Assembly (NCBI GenBank): GCA_964472035.1
Contig: CAYYIT010000048.1
Location: forward strand, 1-18,578
DNA from: UBA3855 sp964472035
Lineage (GTDB): Bacteria; Bacillota; Clostridia; Oscillospirales; Ruminococcaceae
Direction of reading: 5' to 3'
Length of the DNA stretch: 18,578 bases
The position numbers were made by a program, and so were the translations under genes. Below the pieces are notes generated by a model, which was given only the letters and a program-made list of their open reading frames with translations, did no database searches and was not told the DNA's origin. Shown here piece by piece: positions 1 through 6,923 of this stretch; position 1 is the stretch's first letter, and every line of letters starts with the position of its first letter.

Positions 1-34
1 GTCCAGCCCTGCGCCAGAGGCGCAGTGGCTGGAC
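1..34. repeat. Hairpin repeat, copy A
   Basis: An inverted repeat with left arm GTCCAGCCCTGCGCC (1-15), loop AGA, and right arm 19-34 carrying one extra T at 26. The same 33-nt palindrome, perfect, occurs at 9035-9067. In both copies it is followed by a G-rich base run, ACTT, a T-rich stretch and TTCGACAGA, and then by a transcription terminator. The copy starts at the window edge, so its left flank is unseen. It is probably a dispersed genomic repeat; its function is unknown. Confidence 0.8.
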
Positions 35-54
35 GGGACTTTTTCGACAGACTG

Positions 55-84
55 GCTCCGGTTTTTAAGAAACCGGAGCTTTTC
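55..84. terminator. Rho-independent terminator between convergent units
   Basis: A 10-bp perfect stem (55-64 with 70-79, GCTCCGGTTT) has loop TTAAG and is followed on the + strand by TTTTCTG. It lies 11 bases beyond the stop of the leftward LRR-dockerin gene. The T-run is better on the + strand, so it may serve mainly a rightward gene to the left of the window, while the stem could stop both directions. Confidence 0.7.
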
Positions 85-95
85 TGTGAGTGTGG

Positions 96-1316
96 TTAGC
101 TTGCAAGAAACTCCTCAATCGAGAGCGTGCCGCCGGAACCGACATAGGCCGCGTACTGGAGGATGCGCGCCGCGTCGGTCGCATTGAAGGCGCCATCGCC
201 GTTGATGTCAGCAGCAGTTTCCTGCGCAGCTGTCAGGCCGGATTCCGCGCCGGAGCCGGTATTCGCCGCAGCGATCAGGAGCACGGAAGCATCCGTGGAA
301 TCCACTGCGCCGTCCGCATTGAGGTCGCCGAGGGGGACGCTGCCCTGCGCATCCACCAGCTGGAGCTCTGCTCGGAACAAGAAGGTGTTGGAACTCTGAT
401 CCACCGTCGCAGCGAGCGCATCCCACTGCGCCTGCGTACCGGTATAATACACGGTCTCGAGCGCCGTGCAGTTGAGGAACGCGCTGTCCTTGATCTCTGT
501 GATGCTTGCCGGAAGGGTGATGGCAGTCATCGACTGGCACATAAAGAAGGCGTTTCTTCCGAGGGTCGTGACGCCCTCGGGGAGGGTGACGTCAGTCAGG
601 CCGCTGCATCGCTCAAAACCGCAGTTGCCGATTTCGGTGATGCTGTCGGGAAATGCGATGCCGGTGAGCTTTGTGCAGCTGTCGCAGGCATAGGGTCCGA
701 CGGTGGTCACGCCGTCGGGGATGGTGAGCGTTCCGGTGTAGCCGCCGGGACAGCAGACGAGCGTTGTGCCGTCGGCGGTATACAGGCAGCCGTCCACAGC
801 GGTAAAGGCAGGATTGTCCGCCTCGACTGCAATGGAGACAAGGTTTTCGCATAACTGGAAGGCATTGCCGGGAACGGTCGTGATGCTTGCCGGCAGGGTG
901 AGGGATCGCAGTGCGGTGCAGCCGTAGAAGGACTGCGTACCGATGGAAGAAACGCCCTCAACGATTCTGACAACGGTCAGTGCGGTGCATCCGGAAAACG
1001 CCTGATCTCCGATCTTTACGACGCTGCCGGGAATGCTGACGGAGGTGAGCGCGGTGCGGTCACGGAGGGCGCTGTTGGCAATCGAAGTGACAGGGAGTCC
1101 GTCGATCTCGGACGGAATGGTAAGGCTGACCGCGGAGGCATCACATCCGGTGATGGTGATCTCGGTGCCGGTGCTGGTGTAGGTCAGCTGTTCGTAGGTG
1201 CCGTCCGCTGCGCAGACGAGCATGGTCTGCTCCGGCATGGCCGGAAGCACGGGTGTGCCGCAGAGCAGCGTGGTGCAGGCGGTCAGTCCTGCGGTGAGCA
1301 TAGTGATCGGTCTCAT
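96..1316 (-). CDS. Secreted BspA-type leucine-rich repeat protein with C-terminal dockerin
   Basis: A 406-residue exported protein. Residues 1 to about 36 form a signal peptide with a hydrophobic core. Residues about 60-315 hold LRR_5 (BspA-like) repeats with the recurring pattern 'IPxxVxxIGxxAFxGCxxL', a class often involved in surface recognition or adhesion. Residues 328-400 form a dockerin with two calcium loops of DxNxDGxxxxxD form (331-342 DLNADGAVDSTD and 370-381 DINGDGAFNATD), which in known systems binds cohesins on scaffoldins. No enzyme domain is seen, so it is probably a binding or adhesion component. Start ATG at 1316 has AAGGAAGGA just upstream. The gene begins 24 bp after the C39-like peptidase gene and is almost certainly in one operon with it. 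The ligand cannot be read from sequence. Confidence 0.9.
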   Translation of the reverse strand: MRPITMLTAGLTACTTLLCGTPVLPAMPEQTMLVCAADGTYEQLTYTSTGTEITITGCDASAVSLTIPSEIDGLPVTSIANSALRDRTALTSVSIPGSVVKIGDQAFSGCTALTVVRIVEGVSSIGTQSFYGCTALRSLTLPASITTVPGNAFQLCENLVSIAVEADNPAFTAVDGCLYTADGTTLVCCPGGYTGTLTIPDGVTTVGPYACDSCTKLTGIAFPDSITEIGNCGFERCSGLTDVTLPEGVTTLGRNAFFMCQSMTAITLPASITEIKDSAFLNCTALETVYYTGTQAQWDALAATVDQSSNTFLFRAELQLVDAQGSVPLGDLNADGAVDSTDASVLLIAAANTGSGAESGLTAAQETAADINGDGAFNATDAARILQYAAYVGSGGTLSIEEFLAS

Positions 1317-1340
1317 AGGGATCCTTCCTTTCTATGGGCT

Positions 1341-2249
1341 TCAGGAGCCGAGTACGACGACGCTGAATTTGCCGATATCGGCAAAGCGTGTTTCCACGAG
1401 ATCGCGTGAATAGCTCACGAGTCCGCGGCCGCCGTAGGGGTCGTTGAAATAGTAGTTCTGGCTGTCGTAGCCGACGAGCACCAGACAATGCTCGTTCGCC
1501 GGCCAGTAGTAGATCTCATCGGTGGTGTTGCCCTCCTCATCGAAGAGGTACCACGGGATGCCGGGATAAGTCTCCAGCATGCTGATGGTCGCCCAGATGA
1601 GCACGGGCATATCCAGCGGCAGGTAGGTCTCTGCGAGGACGGAAAGTTCCGTGCCGGAGGTATCCACGGCGGTCCTGCCCTCGGGGAGGAGCTTGTTCAT
1701 CATCTCCACGATCACGGGCGGAAAGCAGCCGAAGCTTGTTTCATCCCACGGACTGCCGATGAAGGCCTTGTCGGGGGTGGGGGCGTAGCTCCTGCCGTTG
1801 ATGGACTTCGGGTACATGCTCGTCGTGTTCTCGACGATGGTATTGATGTCCAGCACTGCGCCGTAGTACTCCATCAGCATCTTCGCGCTGACAAGCTCAC
1901 AGCCGGTCGGGAGCAGTCCCTTCTGGGAATAGTAGGGAACGTCGATCATGACGGAAGCCGGCGGATTCTCCATCGGTTCGGGGAACGGAAGCGTCTCGGA
2001 GGGCGGCTCCGTCGGTGTCTCCGTCGCAGCATTTGCCTCCTGTGTCGGGAGGGGGGATGCGGTCGGATCCGTCGGTGTCTCCGTCGGGACGGAGGCGCTG
2101 TTCTGTGCAGGAGCATTGGCAGAGTGCGGTTTTCTGCCGCCCTGGAAGATCCTGCAGATGCCGTAGAGCAGCACGATCAGCAAGATCACCGCAAGGAGCA
2201 GTCGGTCCCAGCGGACATTTCTTCTGCGGGAGGAGTGGTTTGTATTCAT
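1341..2249 (-). CDS. Membrane-anchored C39-like cysteine peptidase
   Basis: 302 residues. A short basic N-terminus precedes one transmembrane segment (about 15-33), then a Thr/Pro/Ser/Glu-rich linker (about 41-97) that would hold the catalytic domain away from the membrane. Residues about 98-302 match the Peptidase_C39_2 pattern: Cys117 in PTGCE, His254 in NEHCLVLVGYD, Asp270 in YYFNDPYGG. Lacking an ABC transporter, it is not a classical bacteriocin-processing C39 exporter; substrate unknown. I chose the ATG at 2249 because AGAAAGG lies 6 bases upstream and a strong promoter ends at 2289; an in-frame start 90 bases further up would lie upstream of the promoter. It is the first gene of a two-gene operon with the LRR-dockerin protein. 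Its catalytic domain is paralogous to that of the protein at 15588-17567. Confidence 0.88.
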   Translation of the reverse strand: MNTNHSSRRRNVRWDRLLLAVILLIVLLYGICRIFQGGRKPHSANAPAQNSASVPTETPTDPTASPLPTQEANAATETPTEPPSETLPFPEPMENPPASVMIDVPYYSQKGLLPTGCELVSAKMLMEYYGAVLDINTIVENTTSMYPKSINGRSYAPTPDKAFIGSPWDETSFGCFPPVIVEMMNKLLPEGRTAVDTSGTELSVLAETYLPLDMPVLIWATISMLETYPGIPWYLFDEEGNTTDEIYYWPANEHCLVLVGYDSQNYYFNDPYGGRGLVSYSRDLVETRFADIGKFSVVVLGS

Positions 2250-2288
2250 ATTCAGCCTTTCTGTTGTGGGTTTCTGTGATACATTCCT

Positions 2289-2317
2289 ATAATACAACAA
2301 AATGCGGATTTTGTCAA
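2289..2317 (-). promoter_or_regulatory. Sigma-A promoter of the C39-like peptidase / LRR-dockerin operon
   Basis: On the minus strand, a perfect -35 TTGACA (2312-2317), a 17-base spacer and -10 TATTAT (2289-2294). It lies about 40 bases upstream of the ATG at 2249 and just after the terminator of the preceding gene, so this operon is transcribed independently. Confidence 0.8.
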
Positions 2318-2352
2318 TCCATGGCAGGAAATGACGCATCTGAAAAGCAGAA

Positions 2353-2382
2353 GAACCCGATGGGCGGCTGCCCGTCGGGTTC
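2353..2382 (-). terminator. Rho-independent terminator of the LRR-peptidase-dockerin gene
   Basis: A 13-bp stem (GAACCCGATGGGC at 2353-2365 with 2370-2382, one G-T pair) and a 4-base loop. On the minus strand it is followed by TTCTGCTTTT. It starts 8 bases after the stop codon of the 764-residue protein. Confidence 0.8.
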
Positions 2383-2389
2383 GTTTCGG

Positions 2390-4684
2390 TTATTGTGCAA
2401 GATAGTCCTCGATGGAGAGCGTACCGCCCGTACCAGCATATGCGGCATATTCCAGCACGAGGGCTGCATCGTTGGCGTCGAAGGTGCTGTCGGCGTTGAC
2501 GTCGGCCGCATTCAGCTGGCTGAGGAACAGGCTGCTCTGCGCGCCGGCACCTGCTTCCGCGGCGGCGATCAGGATGAGGGAGGCATCCGTTGCGTCCACA
2601 AGGCCGCTCGAATCCGCATCGCCCAGCGATGCGGTGCTTTCGCCGATGACGGTCTCGAAGCTGCCGTCACCGTCCGTGTCGATGCAGGCACGGAGCGTTC
2701 CGGCATCCACGGCGAAGAGGGCGACCTCCTGTGCGTCCGTTGCGATGGTGAGTGCGGCGTTTCCGGCATTGCCGGAGGTGAGGATCTCCGTACCGTCAAG
2801 GCTTTCGCCCGTGAGGAGATAGCCGTATTCCGTCGGCTGCACGGCAACATAATCCGTGCCGGAGCCGGTAACGGTGCATTCGTACCAGTCCGTGAAATGC
2901 GCACCCTCGTCAAAGATCAGGTCGATGCTGTAGTCCATGTCCGCACCGGAGATGGACACTGCGCCGGAGGGCGCGAAAACGGTGCGCTGCGCATTGCTGA
3001 CATCAGTGAGGAGCAGGCATTCCTCATACGCCATGGACAGGTCCATGTCCTGCAACTCGTCATAGGCGAGCGCATAGCTGCCCTGTGTATCACCGAGTGT
3101 GAATTTGATCCGGCAGCCGTCCGTCGTCAGACCTGCATCCTCCTGTGTCATGGCAGCGAAGCTGCCGTCTTCGCCCTCTTTCTCAATTGTAAAGCCCTCC
3201 GGCAGGGACAGTGTGCTGAGGATCGCTGCGGTGCGCTCCGGCTGGACATAATCCACACCGCTGTGGAGTCCATGGAGGTTGATCGCGTCAATATCGGAGA
3301 GGAGACAACCGATGTACAGTTCAGTAGGGCTGTAATAGGGAATGGTCATTTCTTCCCAGTCCTCTGTAAAGTACAGGCAGTTTTCATCTGTGAATCCGCT
3401 GGCGTTGTTGTCGTAGATGAGCAGTCTGCCGCTGTATTCGGTTTCATCATAGACCCAGGAGCCGTATTCGATACCGTATGCAACCACAGCATGACCATAG
3501 ATATTGGTATCACCCTCCGATGCCATCAGATCGCCGAAAAAGGTGAGATAAGTTGGTGTTCCGTCTTCCATAAGCTCTGCAAGTGTGTCCTCATCGCGGA
3601 TATTGCCGAGCTCCAGTGCATCCGTCGTCTGCAGAAGGAAATAATAGGTGATCAGATCGCGCAGATCATCATCCAGTGCAAGGTCATGCAGGGATTGTGC
3701 ATCATCCTGATAGTCCGCAGGATCCAGCACGCCATTGGATGCCAGTATGGAAATGAGCGCCAGACCTGCGCAGGCACCGCCGTACCCCTCATCAAAGGTT
3801 GCGATCAGAGAATCAATGAACGCCACTTCCTGCGAACGCATCCCCTCGGTCATTTTTGCGTAGCTTTCCTCCGAGAGATAGTAGTATTCCAGATCACCAT
3901 TGGTGAAATTCCAGTTGTCCATGCCCTCAATGTAGGCGTTCTCACGCTCCACAACGACTTCGTTGTAATGGCACTGCACGCCGGCAGCAGCGAGCATTTC
4001 ATTGCCTGAGGCAATGGAAAGTACATTCCATTCTTCTTCGCTGCCTTTATAGAGAACATTCTTGAGGGCAGTGCAGCCTGCAAACGCATCTGTTTCGATA
4101 CGTTCGACTGTGGAGGGGATGCAAAGTGTTGTCAGACGGTCACAGCCGCGGAAGGCGCCCTCGGGAATGGTTTTCAGACTTGCAGGGAGAATGATCGTGC
4201 ATGTCCAGCTGCCGGCAAATGCCTCCTCTCCGATCTCCGTGAGATTGTCATGGAAGACAAAAGCGTCAGTATTCCGGCATTCCGCAAAGGCACGGTCGCC
4301 GATGCGCTCAAGTTTCGGCGGCATGGTGATATAGTGAAGCTGCGTGCATCCGTAGAAGGCTTCATTGCCGATCTCTGTAATCTGTGGACTGAGATAGAGT
4401 GTTGTCATGGTTTTGCAGTTTTTGAATGCGCCGTCCGCGATGCGTGTAACAGGCACACCATCAATATCAAACGGCACCTCAACAACGGATGCCCACTGGT
4501 AGCACTTCGTGATCTCGATATGATCCCCGTAATTGAGATAGGTCAGGTCTTCGTAGGTGCCCTCCACCGCACTTTCCTGTGCGGAGGCGGTGAGAACGTT
4601 GAGGAGTCCCTCGTTTGCCGGTGCGCCTGCACCAAAAAGCATGCCGAGCGCAAGAATGCCGGCTGTCAGTCGTCTGTATGTCAT
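2390..4684 (-). CDS. Secreted LRR protein with papain-like cysteine peptidase domain and dockerin
   Basis: 764 residues from the ATG at 4684, which has GGAG 8 bases upstream; a second ATG two codons earlier is too close to the ribosome site. Residues 1 to about 35 are a signal peptide. Residues about 65-240 are BspA-type LRR_5 repeats ('IGxxAFxGC'). Residues about 285-480 look like a papain-fold cysteine peptidase: Cys305 in GGACAGLALISIL, His398 in YGHAVVAYG, and Asp425/Asn426 in LLIYDNN, in the usual C-H-D/N order. A region of unclear fold follows (about 480-685). A C-terminal dockerin (about 686-764) has loops DADSSGLVDATD and DVNADSTFDAND, the second with Ser replacing the usual Gly. The peptidase assignment rests on motif order and spacing only. 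The likely role is an extracellular protease targeted by LRR and dockerin modules. Confidence 0.85.
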   Translation of the reverse strand: MTYRRLTAGILALGMLFGAGAPANEGLLNVLTASAQESAVEGTYEDLTYLNYGDHIEITKCYQWASVVEVPFDIDGVPVTRIADGAFKNCKTMTTLYLSPQITEIGNEAFYGCTQLHYITMPPKLERIGDRAFAECRNTDAFVFHDNLTEIGEEAFAGSWTCTIILPASLKTIPEGAFRGCDRLTTLCIPSTVERIETDAFAGCTALKNVLYKGSEEEWNVLSIASGNEMLAAAGVQCHYNEVVVERENAYIEGMDNWNFTNGDLEYYYLSEESYAKMTEGMRSQEVAFIDSLIATFDEGYGGACAGLALISILASNGVLDPADYQDDAQSLHDLALDDDLRDLITYYFLLQTTDALELGNIRDEDTLAELMEDGTPTYLTFFGDLMASEGDTNIYGHAVVAYGIEYGSWVYDETEYSGRLLIYDNNASGFTDENCLYFTEDWEEMTIPYYSPTELYIGCLLSDIDAINLHGLHSGVDYVQPERTAAILSTLSLPEGFTIEKEGEDGSFAAMTQEDAGLTTDGCRIKFTLGDTQGSYALAYDELQDMDLSMAYEECLLLTDVSNAQRTVFAPSGAVSISGADMDYSIDLIFDEGAHFTDWYECTVTGSGTDYVAVQPTEYGYLLTGESLDGTEILTSGNAGNAALTIATDAQEVALFAVDAGTLRACIDTDGDGSFETVIGESTASLGDADSSGLVDATDASLILIAAAEAGAGAQSSLFLSQLNAADVNADSTFDANDAALVLEYAAYAGTGGTLSIEDYLAQ

Positions 4685-4728
4685 ATGCATCTCTCCTTTT
4701 TGCAATCGGTGTTGCGTTGTACCAGGTC

Positions 4729-4882
4729 GTGTTGACACTAAGCCTAACAACGCATCTTTTCGGCAAAATTTCACGCATCCTGCGTTGCAAAGGTTTGACA
4801 GGCGACAGCCTGCCTGCACCTTTTCGCCTTGTCTGCATGAAATTTCTGCTCGAAAATCTGCGTATTATTTTAGTGTCAACAC
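4729..4882. mobile_element. Foldback / MITE-like palindromic element
   Basis: The ends are perfect 13-bp inverted repeats: GTGTTGACACTAA (4729-4741) and its complement (4870-4882). The similarity continues inwards with mismatches (CGCA, TTTTCG, AAATTTCA, GCA, AAAGGT, CAGGC pair across the two arms) to a centre near 4800-4815, so the whole 154 bp is one long imperfect palindrome. It has no coding capacity. No convincing target duplication is seen: TC flanks both ends, which is too short to judge. It lies 44 bp upstream of the 2390-4684 start and would fold in its 5' leader or supply regulatory signals. Confidence 0.65.
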
Positions 4883-4887
4883 TCCCT

Positions 4888-4893
4888 AATATA
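4888..4893 (-). promoter_or_regulatory. Weak candidate -10 for the LRR-peptidase-dockerin gene
   Basis: On the minus strand, TATATT preceded by TGT (extended -10 form) immediately outside the foldback element; no good -35 is visible. If it is used, the element lies entirely in the 5' leader. The alternative is read-through from the Nudix gene. Confidence 0.3.
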
Positions 4894-4931
4894 ACAACAC
4901 AGAAAGGAAAAGATTGGACGGATCCCGGAAT

Positions 4932-4949
4932 TTTGTGGGAATCCACAAA
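4932..4949 (-). terminator. Small hairpin after the Nudix gene
   Basis: A 7-bp stem TTTGTGG/CCACAAA with loop GAAT lies directly after the stop codon. No proper T-run follows on the minus strand, so it is at best a weak terminator or an RNA-stabilising hairpin. Confidence 0.3.
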
Positions 4950-5456
4950 TCACATGGCAGGCTTTTGTGCAATATGCGGCATGGCTTCTTCGAGGAGCTG
5001 CTGTGCGATGGAGGCCTTCCGGAGTGCCTCGTGCGCCGCCTCCGGTGTGAACCAACGCGCATTCGCGACCTCGCCGGAGAGCGCGAAATCGCTGCGCTCC
5101 ACCCTGCACAGGAAGCCCAGCATCAGGTTGTCGCCGCGCTCGTGATGCCAGCTCTTCAGGTAGGTGAGAGAAGTAACCTGCAGCCCCGTTTCTTCGAGTA
5201 CCTCGCGGCGCGCGCAGTCCTCGGCGGTCTCGCCTGCCTTGAGGTAGCCTGCCACGCACTTGAAGCCCTTCGTGCCGTAGGTCTGCTCGATCAGGGCAAC
5301 GCTGCCCTCGCCGTCCGTCAGCAGACAGATCACGCAGGGATGGGAAAAACTGAACCACGGGCGGCTGCACGGCTCGCAGAAGGGGACAAGTCCCTCGTCG
5401 CCGATCTCCCGTTTGGACAGCGGACTTCCGCAGTCCGGACAAAAATGAAATTGCAT
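4950..5456 (-). CDS. Zinc-ribbon Nudix hydrolase, NudC-like layout
   Basis: 168 residues. An N-terminal zinc ribbon uses Cys6, Cys9, Cys27 and Cys30 (CPDC...CEPC). A perfect Nudix box spans Gly70-Leu92 (G x5 E x7 REV x EE x GL), which binds the metal that supports cleavage of nucleoside-diphosphate-X compounds. This order resembles NAD(H) diphosphatases, but the SQPWPFPxS motif that marks NudC is absent; the matching position reads SWHHERGDNLMLGF. Substrate is therefore unassigned. ATG at 5456 is chosen because GGAGG lies 8 bases upstream and the promoter -10 is at 5488-5493; an upstream in-frame ATG at 5516 lies inside the promoter. Divergent from galK. Confidence 0.9.
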   Translation of the reverse strand: MQFHFCPDCGSPLSKREIGDEGLVPFCEPCSRPWFSFSHPCVICLLTDGEGSVALIEQTYGTKGFKCVAGYLKAGETAEDCARREVLEETGLQVTSLTYLKSWHHERGDNLMLGFLCRVERSDFALSGEVANARWFTPEAAHEALRKASIAQQLLEEAMPHIAQKPAM

Positions 5457-5487
5457 GGAAATGACCTCCGTTTTCAGGTTTTTCTTC

Positions 5488-5516
5488 ATTATAGCACGGA
5501 ATGCCCATCCGCGCAA
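5488..5516 (-). promoter_or_regulatory. Promoter of the Nudix gene
   Basis: On the minus strand, -35 TTGCGC (5511-5516), a 17-base spacer and a consensus -10 TATAAT (5488-5493) with an extended TGC in front. It is divergent from the galK promoter, and the two -35 boxes are about 30 bases apart. Confidence 0.75.
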
Positions 5517-5545
5517 GATTTCAGCAGGATTTCAAGAAAAAATTC

Positions 5546-5574
5546 TGGACAAACAACCGGAAATATGCTATAAT
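5546..5574 (+). promoter_or_regulatory. Promoter of the gal operon
   Basis: -35 TGGACA (5546-5551), a 17-base spacer and -10 TATAAT (5569-5574) with extended TGC. It lies about 50 bases upstream of the galK ATG. No clear operator palindrome or riboswitch is seen in the leader. Confidence 0.75.
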
Positions 5575-5624
5575 AATGATAACTACGCAATATGTCATTC
5601 TGACAAACAGGAGAATGCGAATTT

Positions 5625-6923
5625 ATGAATCAGAAGGAACTTTTACAGGCGCTTGCACGCGGCGCCTTTGACAATGCGCTTGCTGCGCTCCATGTCTGCT
5701 CCGGCGAGGAGATCGCCCCCTTCCGGAAACGGTACGCGGACGCGGTGACGGCTTTCTGCGAGGAGTTCGGGAACAGTGACGCGCTTGCGCTGTTTTCCGC
5801 ACCGGGAAGGACCGAGCTTGGCGGCAACCACACCGACCATCAGGGCGGTCATGTCCTTGCTGCAAGCGTGAATCTGGATATCATCGCCGTGGCAGCGCCC
5901 CGCAGCGACGGCGTCATTCGTCTGAAATCCGAGGGCTACGATATGGATACCGTGGTGCTGGATGACCTGACCCCGCAGCCCGATGAGGTGAACACCTCCG
6001 CGGCGCTCCTGCGCGGCATTGCAGCGAAATTCACGGAAATGGGCCATTCCGTAACGGGCTTTGATGCCTACACGACCTCCAGCGTGCTGCGCGGCTCGGG
6101 ACTTTCGTCCTCTGCGGCATTCGAGGTGCTGGCGGGCAATATCTGCAATACCTTCTTTGCAGGCGGCGCGGTCGATGCCGTGCAGATCGCACAGATCGGA
6201 CAGTATGCCGAGAACGTCTACTTCGGCAAGCCCTGCGGACTCATGGACCAGATGGCCTGTTCCGTCGGCGGCGTGATCGCCATTGATTTCAAGGAAACCA
6301 CCCCCGTGATCGACCGGATGACAGTGGCGCTTGCCAAGGAAGGCTATGCCCTGTGCATCCTCGACAGCGGTGCGGATCATGCGGATCTGACCGATGCCTA
6401 TGCGGCGATCCCTGCGGAAATGCGCAGTGTTGCACAGCAGCTCGGTGTTTCCGTGCTTTCACAGACGACCAAAACTGCGCTGATGCAGAAGCTGCCGGAG
6501 ATCCGCAAGGCCTGCGGTGACAGAGCCGTCCTGCGTGCGCTGCATTATTTCGGAGACGATGCCAGAGTCCAGCGCGAAGCGGATGCGCTGCGCGCCGGCG
6601 ATTTTGACCGCTACCTTCGCGAGGTGACCGCTTCCGGCCAGTCCTCCTTCTGTTACCTGCAGAATGTGGCGACCTACGAAAGCGCCGAACACCAGGAGGT
6701 CGCCCTGACCATTGCGCTCTGCGAATCGCTGCTTGGCGGCAGGGGCGCGGTGCGTGTGCATGGCGGCGGGTTTGCCGGAACTGTGCAGGCGTATGTGCCG
6801 CTGGATCTTCTGGAAGCCTTCAAGGCCGCGACCGAGACGGTGCTGGGCGAGGGCAGATGCCACGTCCTCCAGATCCGCAGCATCGGCGGCACACATATCA
6901 AAGGAGATGAGACCATTGGGTAA
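5625..6923 (+). CDS. galK: Galactokinase (GHMP kinase)
   Basis: 432 residues. It would phosphorylate alpha-D-galactose at C1 in the cytoplasm, the first committed Leloir step. GHMP landmarks are present: the sugar-binding motif at 59-75 (APGRTELGGNHTDHQGG), the ATP-binding loop GSGLSSSAA at about 157-165, the catalytic Asp208 in GLMDQMA, and C-terminal motif 3 VHGGGFAGTVQ (378-388). The first motif differs from the common GRVNLIGEHTDY form; the Glu that contacts galactose in well-studied enzymes is Asn68 here. A relative acting on another sugar cannot be ruled out, but the neighbouring galE supports galactose. ATG at 5625 has AGGAG 11 bases upstream. The stop overlaps the start of galE by 8 bases. 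Confidence 0.92.
   Translation: MNQKELLQALARGAFDNALAALHVCSGEEIAPFRKRYADAVTAFCEEFGNSDALALFSAPGRTELGGNHTDHQGGHVLAASVNLDIIAVAAPRSDGVIRLKSEGYDMDTVVLDDLTPQPDEVNTSAALLRGIAAKFTEMGHSVTGFDAYTTSSVLRGSGLSSSAAFEVLAGNICNTFFAGGAVDAVQIAQIGQYAENVYFGKPCGLMDQMACSVGGVIAIDFKETTPVIDRMTVALAKEGYALCILDSGADHADLTDAYAAIPAEMRSVAQQLGVSVLSQTTKTALMQKLPEIRKACGDRAVLRALHYFGDDARVQREADALRAGDFDRYLREVTASGQSSFCYLQNVATYESAEHQEVALTIALCESLLGGRGAVRVHGGGFAGTVQAYVPLDLLEAFKAATETVLGEGRCHVLQIRSIGGTHIKGDETIG

Noticed and set aside
2015..4009. A 664-codon open frame on the + strand opposite the LRR-peptidase-dockerin gene
   Set aside because: It is antisense to a protein with signal peptide, LRR and dockerin motifs, has no ribosome site or recognisable domain, and reflects GC-rich codon bias.
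5575..5624. Riboswitch or leader peptide before galK
   Set aside because: The leader is only about 45 bases with no stable structure or short frame.
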